Part shown: piece after piece, positions 26,694-36,021 of the stretch | How positions within the stretch are numbered: the first letter of the stretch is position 1 | Layout: every line of letters starts with the position of its first letter | Source of the DNA: Nitrospiraceae bacterium | GTDB lineage: Bacteria; Nitrospirota; Nitrospiria; Nitrospirales; UBA8639 | NCBI GenBank assembly: GCA_020632635.1 | Contig: JACKFE010000001.1 | Location: 868,001 to 932,000 of the forward strand | Reading direction: 5' to 3' | DNA: 64,000 nucleotides | Position numbers and translations under genes: made by a program | Notes under the pieces: model-generated | Told to the model about the DNA's origin: nothing | What the model saw: the letters and a program-made list of their open reading frames with translations, nothing else | Database searches by the model: none

Positions 26694-29281
26694 GAAGCCT
26701 GGGAAGGCGCGGCTGAAAAACGTTCGTGAATAAACCGTTCGACCGCCGGGAAATGCCGTTCCGGCAGGTTGCGGAACCTTTTCCGGCAATCCGCAATCGC
26801 CTGCTCCGCCGAATCATAGGTTTTGGAAGAGGGCAATATATTTTTGGCATATTCTCTCAGCCGCGCTTCCACCACACGCACCAGAGCCTCTTCTCCGGCC
26901 AACTCACGCGCCGCAGCAGACACATCATGCCGGTGCTCGACTAAGGCTTGAAATCCCAGACCTTTCAGGCGTTGCGTCACCGTGCTCCGATCCCAGCCTA
27001 ATTCCCTGGCAGTCCCTTGCATATCGAATCGATGACGGCGCAGACATTGCAAAACCATTAAATCTTCATGGCGATCCAGATCATTCTGGCCATGTGCCCG
27101 GCCGATCTTCATGGTCAATTGAGGCGTGGGTAATCGAAGATCATCCTCGGTTATGAGGTTCCCAACGGTCAATGCCACGGCTTGGCCGATAGTTTGTCGC
27201 AACTCCCGAACATTTCCCGGCCAGTGATAGGCCACGATAGCGTCCATCGCACCCTGGGAAAAACCGAGCGCATCCCGTCCCTGTTGAGTCCCTACCATCG
27301 CCAGAAAGGCGCGGGCCAGAATCCGCCGGTCTTCAGGAATCCGTTCACGCAAAGGCGGCAAGGTCAACACAATACTCCGTAATCGATAGTACAAATCTTC
27401 CCGGTAGCGGCCGGCTTCAATTTCCATTTCTAAATTTCGATTGGTGGCGGCCACAATCCGTACATTTACCCTGGTTTCCCGGCTTTCCCCAACGCGGTAA
27501 AACACGCCGTCCTCCAACACGCGCAACAGCTTGGCTTGAACGTCAGCAGGCAATTCACCCACTTCATCCAAAAATAACGTCCCCCCGTTTGCAGCCTGCA
27601 ATAACCCCACTCGACCCACCGCGCCGGTAAACGCTCCCTTCACATGGCCAAATAACTCCCCTTCGAATAATTCCGGGCGAATGGCTGCCATATTGACCGA
27701 CACAAACGGACCCAAACGACGAGGGCTGAGGGCATGGGCCGCCCTGGCAAACACTTCTTTCCCCGTCCCGGTTTCTCCGAGCAATAGGATAGGGCTGTGG
27801 GTCACGGCCGCGCGTTTGAGCCGTTCAAACAGGTCCAAGAGATGAGGATCTTTGGTGAGAATATTGAACCCTTCACATTCTTGAATCAGGGCCTGACAGC
27901 CTGATGTTTCCGTCACGGCCATTGAGGGCAACGCAGCTGGCACATGTTGGCGAAGTGAGGCCAGCTCATGCTGCAGATGATGAATTCGATCGCGTGTGCT
28001 GTCCACGGCGGACTCGGAATCACGAAGTTGACGAAGGATCGTTTCTTGAGACTCCTGTAATTCAGAAATAACGGAATCAGATGCTTGGACATCTGATCGC
28101 GCGCGCGCTAACTTCAACTCCAAATCCCGAACGCATTGTTGCTTGCCACGCAAGTCGTCCTGTAGACGGGCCAGTGTCCTCTGAACTTCTTGAATTCGGG
28201 ATTCTAAACCTGCCTGGTTGTGAAGCATTCGCCACAGGAGGGAGGCCGCTGTGGTCAGACTGAGGCTCAGGATCGTTCCTCCCATTGGCCATGCCCATCC
28301 TGCCTGAGGAAGCCATCCCAGACCCGCCAAACCAAACAGAAGAATACCCGGCACCACCCATCTGAACCTGGAGGTCCGCTGCGATCGAAGGGATTCGTAC
28401 GCCAGCCATACAGCCGCCAGCATCGTGAGGACGATGGCCCAGAGGAGCGGTACCACCAACAACCACGCATGCGACAAGACGGCCTGAGTGAGCTTGGCAT
28501 GAAGAACAGGCACAGTAGAAGACAGGCCAGCTCCCCGTAATGTTTGTGATGGAGCACCCTCCTCAGCGGACACGACTGCGATCTTGCCTTGAAACATGGC
28601 CGCTAATCGGTCACGCTCCCCAGACTGAAACAGGTCCCTGATCGTTTCAAAAGATGCCATCGGCACATCCACCGACACACGATCCGGGAGCAACACCTGA
28701 TAATCCCCCCCTGGGAAAGACCAGGAACCTTGCCCGTAATTCAAGACATACACCGCGGCAGCCACGCCTACAGGAAGCAGCTGCTCCTGACCGGTTGAGC
28801 CAAGAGAAGGCGCTTCTTCTAAAAGGCCCCCATCAAAAGCAGGTAATACCGAACCGATTCCAACAGCGGCCTGCTGCAGCATATCTGGAGCCGTATCAGG
28901 ATAGAGGACATGGCCCACACGTGTGGTGGTCTCCGCCAAATGGGCCAGACTGCCCAAATCTCCACACCGTAACCCTGAGTCCGGCGAAAAATCTTCGAGG
29001 GACGCGATGGCCAAAGCCCCTGCTTGCCTTATGGCCAAGATCATGGTTTCAAATTCCGCCGGATGCCACCGTCCTGGAGAACAGAGACGATCATGACCGA
29101 TCGGAGCCGACACAAGCACCACGCGAGACCCCTCAGGCCCAGATGAGAAGGAGGCCGCTTGCCAATTCAATATGGCTTGCTCGACTTGAGGAACAACATG
29201 CATGACCCCAAATCCGGCAAGGGTTCCCCCAATAGCCAAACTACAGGCCAAGAGAAACGGGGGTACACGAATCAATCTCAT
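26690..29281 (-). CDS. Membrane-anchored CHASE2-like sigma-54 transcription activator
   Basis: The 863-residue protein has an N-terminal membrane helix (8-30), an extracytoplasmic CHASE2-like region (about 31-268), three more helices (272-352), a long coiled coil (355-446) and a sigma-54 AAA+ module (about 473-710) with Walker A GETGTGKE, the sigma-54 contact loop GAFTGA, Walker B TLFLDEVGELP and the R-finger region. The end holds a DNA-binding helix-turn-helix (about 740-780) and an 80-residue helical tail. There is no histidine kinase or receiver: sensing appears to be passed straight through the membrane to the ATPase. ATG 29281 lies 4 bp after the upstream TPR stop, so the two are co-transcribed. 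An upstream extension to 29548 lies inside the TPR gene and is rejected. Confidence 0.87.
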   Translation of the reverse strand: MRLIRVPPFLLACSLAIGGTLAGFGVMHVVPQVEQAILNWQAASFSSGPEGSRVVLVSAPIGHDRLCSPGRWHPAEFETMILAIRQAGALAIASLEDFSPDSGLRCGDLGSLAHLAETTTRVGHVLYPDTAPDMLQQAAVGIGSVLPAFDGGLLEEAPSLGSTGQEQLLPVGVAAAVYVLNYGQGSWSFPGGDYQVLLPDRVSVDVPMASFETIRDLFQSGERDRLAAMFQGKIAVVSAEEGAPSQTLRGAGLSSTVPVLHAKLTQAVLSHAWLLVVPLLWAIVLTMLAAVWLAYESLRSQRTSRFRWVVPGILLFGLAGLGWLPQAGWAWPMGGTILSLSLTTAASLLWRMLHNQAGLESRIQEVQRTLARLQDDLRGKQQCVRDLELKLARARSDVQASDSVISELQESQETILRQLRDSESAVDSTRDRIHHLQHELASLRQHVPAALPSMAVTETSGCQALIQECEGFNILTKDPHLLDLFERLKRAAVTHSPILLLGETGTGKEVFARAAHALSPRRLGPFVSVNMAAIRPELFEGELFGHVKGAFTGAVGRVGLLQAANGGTLFLDEVGELPADVQAKLLRVLEDGVFYRVGESRETRVNVRIVAATNRNLEMEIEAGRYREDLYYRLRSIVLTLPPLRERIPEDRRILARAFLAMVGTQQGRDALGFSQGAMDAIVAYHWPGNVRELRQTIGQAVALTVGNLITEDDLRLPTPQLTMKIGRAHGQNDLDRHEDLMVLQCLRRHRFDMQGTARELGWDRSTVTQRLKGLGFQALVEHRHDVSAAARELAGEEALVRVVEARLREYAKNILPSSKTYDSAEQAIADCRKRFRNLPERHFPAVERFIHERFSAAPSQAS

Positions 29282-29285
29282 GACA

Positions 29286-31274
29286 TCACGGTCTTTTATG
29301 GGTGAACTGCAAAGACGGCGAAGCAATGCGGCATCCACGCCAAGCTGCCCCCCAGCCAGCAGACGAATCGGCTCCCCGTTCCCCGGCTGACTCTTTTTGG
29401 GCCACACGTTGAATGATCTGGCAGGAATGAGGATTCCCCTCTTTTCCCGCCTGGAGGAAATACGCTTCGATCCGCTGATGGGCTTGCCCCACTTCACGAA
29501 AGGCCCCCTCCTCATACCATCTCGCCAGCGTGTCCTGAGCCGGGCCATCCAATGCCAAGGCCAGCTGAATCACCCAGGAAAGAACCGGAACCGACGGTTG
29601 AAGCGACTGCCAGTGAGGAGCCCCATTCATCAAGACGGTTGAAAACACAGGGCGGGCATCCGAGGACATCAGTTCTTGCCGGATCACATCGAACCCTGCA
29701 AGCACAGCCTGCCGTTCCGCGACCGACAACCGCTGACCATGCAGATCTCCCCGCAAACGGGACAATTCCTGCCCCCCTGAAACCCGGTCTACCTCATCTT
29801 CTGCAGACCCAAGACGAAACCACCACAACATGGCTAATGGAAGATTGCGATCGACACCGCTCCCATTGGCATACATGGACGCCAGCAAGCCTTGGGCTTG
29901 GCGGAACCCGCCCTCCGCCGCTCGCCGCAATGGTTCCACCGCTTCGCCCAGACGATTGCGCGCACGCAAGAGCACACCCAACTGATACTGCCCTTCCCAA
30001 AACGTCGGCTCAAGCTTCACGGCCTGCCGAAAGGCTTGCCCAGCCTCCTCGAAACGATGCTGCTGGAGCCGTGCTTGCCCCAACGCATAATAAAAACTGG
30101 CCGACCGAGGGTATAACGCAGCCGCCTGCTCAAAGGCGTGAGCCGCCTGCCCCCATTGATGCAACCCCATGAACGTCTGCCCCAACTGCATCCATCCCGG
30201 CGCCCAGTCCGGTTGTTTCTGAAGCACCTGATGAAACTCCCTGATGGCACCCTGAGTCTCGCCCATCATGTGGAGCGCCACCCCATAATTGAAATGTAAC
30301 CACATACGTTCAGAGTCGGCAGGAGACTTCTGCAAAGCGGTCCGCCAGAGAGACGCCGCAGACGCCCATTCACCCTGACGGCTTTTCACAATCCCCATCA
30401 CGAGTAAGGCGGAGGTCAGGGAGGGGTCTAGCGACCAGGCGTTTTGGAACGACTTGAGGCTTGCCTCGTCCTCTCCCGTTCGAAAGAGCGCCAGCCCCAG
30501 GTTAAAATGCGCCGAGGCAAGAGTTGGCTCACGTTCCAATGCCTGGCGGGAATAGTCGATTGCCAGTTGAAAATTCCCTTCCTGCAGCGACAAGAGGCCA
30601 AGATTGGCAGACACCCGTGGCTCCAGGGGATCCAGTTCTCCTGCACGCAACCAGGCCTCGCGTGCAGAACCATAGTCATGGGAGTCATAGTACGCCTGGC
30701 CTAACCCTTCATAGGCTTTGGCCCAGGCCGGAGCCCAATAAAGGGCATGGCGAAAGTGGGTCACCGCCGGCAAGGGATTGCCGGCAGTCAGGTAACCATA
30801 TCCGAGCGCATAATGGGCCTCCACCAAATTCGGCTGCCAGCGAATCGCCTCCTGCCATTGATCTAAGGCTTCTGACAAGTGCTTCTCGTGAAGACGGGCA
30901 ATGCCAAAGTTAAAGGCCACCAACGCCGCAGTCCGGTATCGGGTAGAAACCACATCGGGAGCCAACCGCTCGGCTTGCTCCCAGGCCGTAATCGCCCCGG
31001 AAAGATCACCCATCCGGGCCAAGCCCACGCCGAGGTTGTGATAGGCCTCGGCAAAGCCAGGACGCTGCCGGACGGCTTCACGAAATTCCCGCACCGCCAC
31101 ATCCAATTCATCAATCAGATAAAAATCCACACCCAGACGAAGATGCGCGTCTGCAGCATCCTCACCGGTCATCAGAGGAAGTGGCTCGAATTCTTTCTCA
31201 CCAGCCACTCCTTCACCCACCGTGAACAGGCAACAAACCATGGCTGCGGCCAGGCCCAGAGTCCAAGATGGACC
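29286..31274 (-). CDS. Exported TPR/Sel1-repeat protein
   Basis: This 662-residue protein has a signal peptide (MGPSWTLGLAAAM to VAGE) and about ten to twelve tetratricopeptide repeats of 34 residues, with the A-x-x-x-L-G-x-x-Y and A-x-x-P marks (for example AEAYHNLGVGLARMGDLSGA). Near residue 470 a Sel1-like unit follows (AQGLLASMYANGSGV). It should act in the periplasm as a protein-binding scaffold. It is the first gene of an operon with the CHASE2/sigma-54 activator, so it may feed a signal to the sensor domain; that link is inference. The start ATG 31274 has AGGATG upstream; repeat DNA begins 18 bp upstream of it. Confidence 0.82.
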   Translation of the reverse strand, partial: GPSWTLGLAAAMVCCLFTVGEGVAGEKEFEPLPLMTGEDAADAHLRLGVDFYLIDELDVAVREFREAVRQRPGFAEAYHNLGVGLARMGDLSGAITAWEQAERLAPDVVSTRYRTAALVAFNFGIARLHEKHLSEALDQWQEAIRWQPNLVEAHYALGYGYLTAGNPLPAVTHFRHALYWAPAWAKAYEGLGQAYYDSHDYGSAREAWLRAGELDPLEPRVSANLGLLSLQEGNFQLAIDYSRQALEREPTLASAHFNLGLALFRTGEDEASLKSFQNAWSLDPSLTSALLVMGIVKSRQGEWASAASLWRTALQKSPADSERMWLHFNYGVALHMMGETQGAIREFHQVLQKQPDWAPGWMQLGQTFMGLHQWGQAAHAFEQAAALYPRSASFYYALGQARLQQHRFEEAGQAFRQAVKLEPTFWEGQYQLGVLLRARNRLGEAVEPLRRAAEGGFRQAQGLLASMYANGSGVDRNLPLAMLWWFRLGSAEDEVDRVSGGQELSRLRGDLHGQRLSVAERQAVLAGFDVIRQELMSSDARPVFSTVLMNGAPHWQSLQPSVPVLSWVIQLALALDGPAQDTLARWYEEGAFREVGQAHQRIEAYFLQAGKEGNPHSCQIIQRVAQKESAGERGADSSAGWGAAWRGCRIASPSLQFTHKRP

Positions 31275-31291
31275 CATACGGCATCCTGAAA

Positions 31292-31933
31292 GGGAGTGTT
31301 GAACAATGAAGATATCAAAGGTCATATTTTGTCAGGAAGTCTTTGGGAATTAACAGCGTCGGGTCTGTTCAAAAAAGCCCGTCCAGCAAGGCCACAGCCA
31401 TTTTTGCGCGCGGAACGTACTGGTACTACGTGAGCACGGAAAAATGGCGAGAACACCGCTGGCGGCTTTTTTCAACAGACCCTGAAATCATCCAACCACT
31501 CCTCTGCGAAAAAGGGGACGAGCACACTGACGGGAAGCGGTTACGAGGAGCCCACCCCGTCCATTCACTGTATTAAGAAATCGGAGGGATGTGAAGGGTG
31601 GCAAAAAGATATTTGTATCCCATTTGCACCCTGAAGGGAGGGAAGGGTCAGTTACCCATGATGAAGATAGGGGGAGTGTTGAACAATGAAGATATCAAAG
31701 GCCATATTTTGTCAGGAAGTCTTTGGGAATTGACAGCGTCGGGGCTGTTCAAAAAAGCCTGTCCTGCTGAAGGGTCCGTCCAGTCCTGTCCTGAGGCTTC
31801 TTGAAGGGAAGACCACGTATTGCCTGCTACGTCCCGAAGGGCATCACCTTTGTTTTGCGCGCGGAACATACTGGTACGACGTGAGCACGGAAAAATGGCG
31901 AGAACGCCGCTCGCGGATTTTTTCAATAGACCC
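31292..31933. repeat. Tandem MITE-like repeat, two copies, 380-bp period
   Basis: Two copies of one element lie head to tail. The shared left flank (31292-31360 and 31672-31740) differs at about two positions in 69. Each copy then has a left terminal inverted repeat (31361-31379; 31741-31759) and a right one (31464-31482; 31915-31933). In copy 1 the 19-bp ends match at 18 of 19 positions. A conserved core follows GCGCGCGGAAC at 31406 and 31857, while the middle differs, giving 122 and 193 bp. No transposase is encoded, so it is a non-autonomous element or extragenic palindrome. The open frames inside it are not credible genes. Confidence 0.75.
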
Positions 31934-31984
31934 ATAGGATAATGAGGCTGGACCCTGCGATACCTAAGGATGAGGTGGCCCTTA

Positions 31985-32635
31985 TCAATCGCGATTCTGG
32001 CCCTTGCCTGTTTTCACAGCGCACCCCTGATAAAAATACGCAAAGGGTTTAGGCACGCCAGGAAGATAAAAGTTCGTCAGGGACAGCAGGGTCCATGACT
32101 GAGCGTGGATCAACCTGGCCATCGGCCGATTGAGATGACAGCCATCACCAAGGTGTTTCCAATAGGGCGTCAACCACTCCTGCCACCTGCGCACGGAATC
32201 ATCAGGACTTTGACCATGTTCCAAAAACACAAACTTTCCGCCGGGTTTCAGCACGCGATGAATTTCTTGGATGGCCGAGGAGATGTTGGGCACACTACAC
32301 AGAGTCATCGTACTCACCACTGAATCAAACGAATCCGTCAAAAACGGCAAGGCCTCCCCTGAGGCCATGATCCAGTGAATCCGGCCGGCCAGGCGTGGCT
32401 GCTGGGAGATCTGCGGCCGAGCGAGCGACACCATCCCAGGATTCGGATCAATGGCGGCGACCCAACGAATGTGACTGGCATAAAACGGCAGGTTCGCCCC
32501 CGTCCCAAACCCGATTTCCAGAACTTCCCCGGAGGCCTGGGCCAAGACAGATTCCCGCAACGGGCCAAAAGCCGCCTGCCGCATGCTCCAATCCAGCAGC
32601 CTCGGAAACACCCATCTTGAATACCATCCACCCAT
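31985..32635 (-). CDS. Class I SAM-dependent methyltransferase
   Basis: The 216-residue enzyme is a UbiE-like methyltransferase (Methyltransf_11 group). Motif I is VLEIGFGTGANLPFY near residue 40, the acidic motif II AAIDPNPGM near 62, motif post-I SGEALPF near 92 and FDSVVSTMTLCSV near 105, and the late motif VLKPGGKFVFLEHG near 130. The substrate is not shown; related proteins methylate quinones, lipids or small molecules. The start ATG 32635 lies in a normal context. It stands alone between the repeat element and tRNA-Leu. Confidence 0.88.
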   Translation of the reverse strand: MGGWYSRWVFPRLLDWSMRQAAFGPLRESVLAQASGEVLEIGFGTGANLPFYASHIRWVAAIDPNPGMVSLARPQISQQPRLAGRIHWIMASGEALPFLTDSFDSVVSTMTLCSVPNISSAIQEIHRVLKPGGKFVFLEHGQSPDDSVRRWQEWLTPYWKHLGDGCHLNRPMARLIHAQSWTLLSLTNFYLPGVPKPFAYFYQGCAVKTGKGQNRD

Positions 32636-32795
32636 TTGTTGGTTTTGGGATTAAATACAGCTCCACTCAGTCGGACACTGTTGGTACCAACAATCAATCA
32701 TCTCTTATGCATCCACTTCAATTAGCTTCCACGCACTGAAGGCACGCTGAAAAAATCTGGAAGAAAGAGGAGAGGAGGAGTATAGGCGAAGGTAT

Positions 32796-32879
32796 TGGTG
32801 CCGAAGGCGGGACTTGAACCCGCATGGGTTTCCCCACACGCCCCTCAAACGTGCGTGTCTGCCATTCCACCACTTCGGC
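32796..32879 (-). tRNA. tRNA-Leu (anticodon GAG)
   Basis: The reverse complement folds as a class II tRNA: acceptor GCCGAAG/CTTCGGC with A discriminator and encoded CCA (32796-32798), D-arm GTGGTGGAATGGCAGACAC, anticodon stem CACGT/GCGTG around loop TTGAGGG (anticodon GAG), a short variable arm GGGGAAACCC and T-loop GTTCAAGTC. It reads CUC and CUU Leu codons. Confidence 0.95.
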
Positions 32880-32990
32880 ACTTGTGGCCCGATTATGAAA
32901 CCTGGCGCGGTTCTTGTCAACGAACGGACAGAGGGTTAGAATCGATTCATCAAAAATTATTCCACCCTGCTCCACTAATTTGTAGTCAAC

Positions 32991-33695
32991 GTGTCGCTCT
33001 TGACCTCCTCCCCCACCTCTCCGGCTCCCCTCCGTTATTCACAAACCTGGATCGGGGCCTTTTTTGATGTGGACAATACCCTCGTCCCGGGTTCTTCAAT
33101 TGAAATTGGGTTTTTCCGCCATTTGTGGCGAGATGGCTTAGTCGGATGGCCCGAACTCCGGTACAGTGCGGCCTATCTCCTTCGACACATCCCGCCATTT
33201 TCTCTGAGTCCCCTCCGGCGGAATAAATTGTATTTGACGGATTTGGAAGTCTCCCTGATTGAAATGTTAGCCCAGGAATTTGTCGAGTCTGCGGTGTTTC
33301 GTCGATTGTCCCCGCGAGCGCTTGGGGTGTTATCCCGCCATCAGGATGCCGGCCATGTGGTTGCGCTGGTGAGCGGATCTCCGGAATTCCTCGTCAAACC
33401 CCTGGCGGATAAACTCGGTGTCTCACTTGTCTACGGCGCGAGATTGGAATCACATCAGGGCCGCTATACCGGCCGGGTCTTTTCTCCCTTGCCTTATGGC
33501 GAGGGCAAACAACGCCATGTGGAGCGATTGGCCTCACGGTTTAATTTGGATTTACAGCGCAGTTATGCCTACGGTGATAGCCCGGGTGATTTCCACACGC
33601 TGCAAGTGGTCGGCCATCCCCTTGTGGTGAATCCCATTCGCGGCATGGCTCGTATCGCACGCCGCCAGGGGTGGCCGGTTACGCAATGGGCCTAA
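32991..33695 (+). CDS. HAD-IB family phosphatase
   Basis: This 234-residue protein has the HAD motifs in order: motif I FFDVDNTLVPG (nucleophile Asp and acid Asp), motif II ALVSGSPEF near 125, a Lys in GEGKQRHVE near 170 and motif III AYGDSPGDFHTL near 190. The large cap between motifs I and II is the subclass IB type seen in SerB and in bacterial HAD-like lysophosphatidate or polyprenyl phosphate phosphatases. The start is a GTG at 32991. Substrate unknown: phosphoserine is possible but the cap residues typical of SerB are not evident. Confidence 0.85.
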   Translation: MSLLTSSPTSPAPLRYSQTWIGAFFDVDNTLVPGSSIEIGFFRHLWRDGLVGWPELRYSAAYLLRHIPPFSLSPLRRNKLYLTDLEVSLIEMLAQEFVESAVFRRLSPRALGVLSRHQDAGHVVALVSGSPEFLVKPLADKLGVSLVYGARLESHQGRYTGRVFSPLPYGEGKQRHVERLASRFNLDLQRSYAYGDSPGDFHTLQVVGHPLVVNPIRGMARIARRQGWPVTQWA

Positions 33696-33771
33696 CCTTC
33701 CGGCCGGTGTTCCTTCACCATGGTTTGGCTTCTCTCCCGTTGACAGCGGCACTCCGAAGGGCAACGATCTC

Positions 33772-34425
33772 ATGACCGGCCAGCCAACGCTTCGTATTAC
33801 GGAAATTTTTTATAGTGTCCAGGGCGAATCCACCAAGGTGGGGCTGCCATGCGTCTTTATTCGTTTGACCGGTTGCCCGCTACGCTGCACCTGGTGCGAT
33901 ACGGAGTATGCCTTTCATGAAGGACGCACCATGACCATGCAGGCGGTCCTGGATGAGGTCAAGACGCATGGTTGTTCCTTGGTGGAAGTGACGGGGGGTG
34001 AGCCCTTGCATCAACCCAATGCCCTGGTATTGTTAACAGAGCTCTGCAATCTGGGGTATGACGTCATGCTGGAAACCAGCGGCGCCTTTGACGTCTCCGG
34101 CGTCGACAAACGCGTGTCAATGATCATGGATGTCAAATGCCCCGGCAGCGGCATGATGGACCGTATGCTGTGGACGAATCTGAATCATCTCTCGTCAAAA
34201 GATGAGGTCAAATTTGTAGTGAAGGACCGCCGGGATTATGAGTGGGTGCGAGAATTCATTCACCGGCATGCCCTGCGGGATCGCTGTTCTCTTCTGGTCA
34301 GTCCGGTATTTGGCACGTTGGCACCCCAATCACTGGCCCAATGGGCTTTAGAAGACCGGCTCCCGGTTCGATTTCAACTGCAACTTCATAAGTATATTTG
34401 GGATCCCCAAGCCCGAGGCGTTTAG
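33772..34425 (+). CDS. queE: 7-carboxy-7-deazaguanine synthase
   Basis: This 217-residue radical SAM enzyme converts 6-carboxy-tetrahydropterin to 7-carboxy-7-deazaguanine in the queuosine (and preQ0) pathway. The N-terminus is diagnostic: IFYSVQGESTKVG, then the cluster motif GCPLRCTWCDTEYAF (C-x3-C-x2-C) near residue 33, followed by VEVTGGEPLHQPN near 77. Length agrees with the family. No other queuosine gene lies beside it. It starts at ATG 33772, in a short gap after the HAD phosphatase. Confidence 0.95.
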   Translation: MTGQPTLRITEIFYSVQGESTKVGLPCVFIRLTGCPLRCTWCDTEYAFHEGRTMTMQAVLDEVKTHGCSLVEVTGGEPLHQPNALVLLTELCNLGYDVMLETSGAFDVSGVDKRVSMIMDVKCPGSGMMDRMLWTNLNHLSSKDEVKFVVKDRRDYEWVREFIHRHALRDRCSLLVSPVFGTLAPQSLAQWALEDRLPVRFQLQLHKYIWDPQARGV

Positions 34426-34498
34426 GAACGAAGAGACATCTCGGGTTCATTGATCAACGGGGCAGACAGTTATTCACTTTCATCTCTGAAGGAGGCCT

Positions 34499-36013
34499 AT
34501 GAATATTCAGGTGAAGAGTGGTGAACCAACCACCACGGCAACAGATGTCTTAGTCTGCTTGGACTTTGAAAAAGAAAAAACTCTGGGCAAACATATCAAG
34601 GCGCTCGACCGGACGCTGGATGGACAATTCACCGCTCTTTTCAAGAGTGGGGAATTTCAAGGCAAACCCAATCAAACGACCCTCGTGCATATGAATGGGA
34701 AGGTCTCCGCCAAACGCATCCTGCTGGTCGGAGTCGGCTCGCGCGAAGACCTGACATTGGAGCGCCTTCGGCAGGCGATGGGCACCGCCGTCAAACGGGT
34801 GCGGCAGGTGAAGGCCAAAACCTTTGCCTGCGTGATGCCGGATGTCCCCAAGTCGGTCGGGCATGCCGGCACCGTGGCGCAAGTGCTGGTGGAAGGGGCC
34901 ATCTTGGGGGACTATCGCTTCACGGAATACCGCACGAACGATGCCGAGAATGGGAAGACGATACAATCCTGCACCCTCTTGGCTTCAAAGGATTCCGATT
35001 TAACCGAAATCAAGGCTGGGGCCCAATGCGGACAGGTTTTAGGCGAAGCCACCTGCTTTGTCCGTGATTTGTGCAATCATCCCGCCAACGTCATGACACC
35101 CTCCCGCGTGGTCGCCGAAGCCCGTAAGATTGCCCGGGAATCAAAAATTCGCCTGAAGGTGCTTGAGAAACGGGACATGGAAAAACTCGGGATGGGTGGG
35201 TTGCTGGGCGTCTCTCGCGGCAGCATTGAGCCGCCGCAGTTTATTATTTTGACGTATTCGGGCGGACGGCCCACGCAAAAACCTATTGTCTTTGTTGGGA
35301 AAACCGTCACCTTCGATTCCGGCGGCATATCCCTCAAACCCTCTGAAAATATGGAACAGATGAAAGCCGACATGACCGGCGGGGCCGAGGTGCTGGCCAC
35401 CGTGCGGGCGGCCTCTCGGCTTAAACTGCCCCTCAATGTCGTGGGCATTCTTCCCGTCACTGAAAACATGCCGGGTGGCAGAGCCACCAAACCCGGAGAC
35501 ATCCTGAACATGTTGTCCGGAAAAACGGTAGAGGTCCAAAATACGGATGCCGAAGGCCGCCTTATTTTAGCTGACGGCTTGGCCTATGCCAGCCGTCTCA
35601 AACCGGCTTGCGTCATCGATATCGCCACATTGACCGGGGCCTGCATTGTCGCCTTAGGCCAATTTGCCATTGGTCTGTTGGGAACGGACGATTCGCTGAA
35701 AAATGACTTGCGAAAGGCCGGCGACGGCGCGGGAGAACGGGTCTGGGAGCTTCCCCTCTGGGATGACTATTTCGAACAATTAAAAAGCGATGTGGCCGAT
35801 ATGCGCAACATTGGAGGCCGGGGAGGAGGCACGATTACCGCCGCGTTATTTTTGAAACAATTTATTGGCGATTATCCCTGGGCTCATCTGGATATTGCCA
35901 GCACCGACTGGAGCGCCTCCGAACGTGCCTATATATCCAAAGGTCCTACAGGGATCGGCACCCGTCTGTTGATTCAATTCCTCTTGAATAAAACCAACGG
36001 CAGCGTGAGGTAA
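34499..36013 (+). CDS. pepA: Leucyl aminopeptidase (M17)
   Basis: This 504-residue two-zinc aminopeptidase removes N-terminal residues from peptides in the cytosol, and in some species the family also binds DNA. The C-terminal catalytic domain has FVGKTVTFDSGGISLKPS (metal Asp and Lys), DMTGGAEVLA, the M17 signature NTDAEGRLILADGLAYA near 350 and the LTGACIVALG helix. The start ATG 34499 follows a strong GAAGGAGG site. NagZ starts 8 bp after the stop, so the two are probably translated from one message. Confidence 0.96.
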   Translation: MNIQVKSGEPTTTATDVLVCLDFEKEKTLGKHIKALDRTLDGQFTALFKSGEFQGKPNQTTLVHMNGKVSAKRILLVGVGSREDLTLERLRQAMGTAVKRVRQVKAKTFACVMPDVPKSVGHAGTVAQVLVEGAILGDYRFTEYRTNDAENGKTIQSCTLLASKDSDLTEIKAGAQCGQVLGEATCFVRDLCNHPANVMTPSRVVAEARKIARESKIRLKVLEKRDMEKLGMGGLLGVSRGSIEPPQFIILTYSGGRPTQKPIVFVGKTVTFDSGGISLKPSENMEQMKADMTGGAEVLATVRAASRLKLPLNVVGILPVTENMPGGRATKPGDILNMLSGKTVEVQNTDAEGRLILADGLAYASRLKPACVIDIATLTGACIVALGQFAIGLLGTDDSLKNDLRKAGDGAGERVWELPLWDDYFEQLKSDVADMRNIGGRGGGTITAALFLKQFIGDYPWAHLDIASTDWSASERAYISKGPTGIGTRLLIQFLLNKTNGSVR

Positions 36014-36021
36014 TTCTTTTC

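Noticed and set aside
29282..29548. Longer N-terminus of the sigma-54 activator
   Set aside because: The extra 89 codons lie inside the TPR coding region and end before the first membrane helix; ATG 29281 fits the operon spacing.
29552..30172. 206-codon plus-strand frame opposite the TPR gene
   Set aside because: Antisense shadow; Pro/Thr-rich and without a ribosome site, while the minus strand has many TPR motifs.
31343..31804. Open frames inside the repeat element
   Set aside because: They lie in non-coding repeat DNA, have no ribosome sites and no counterpart in both copies.
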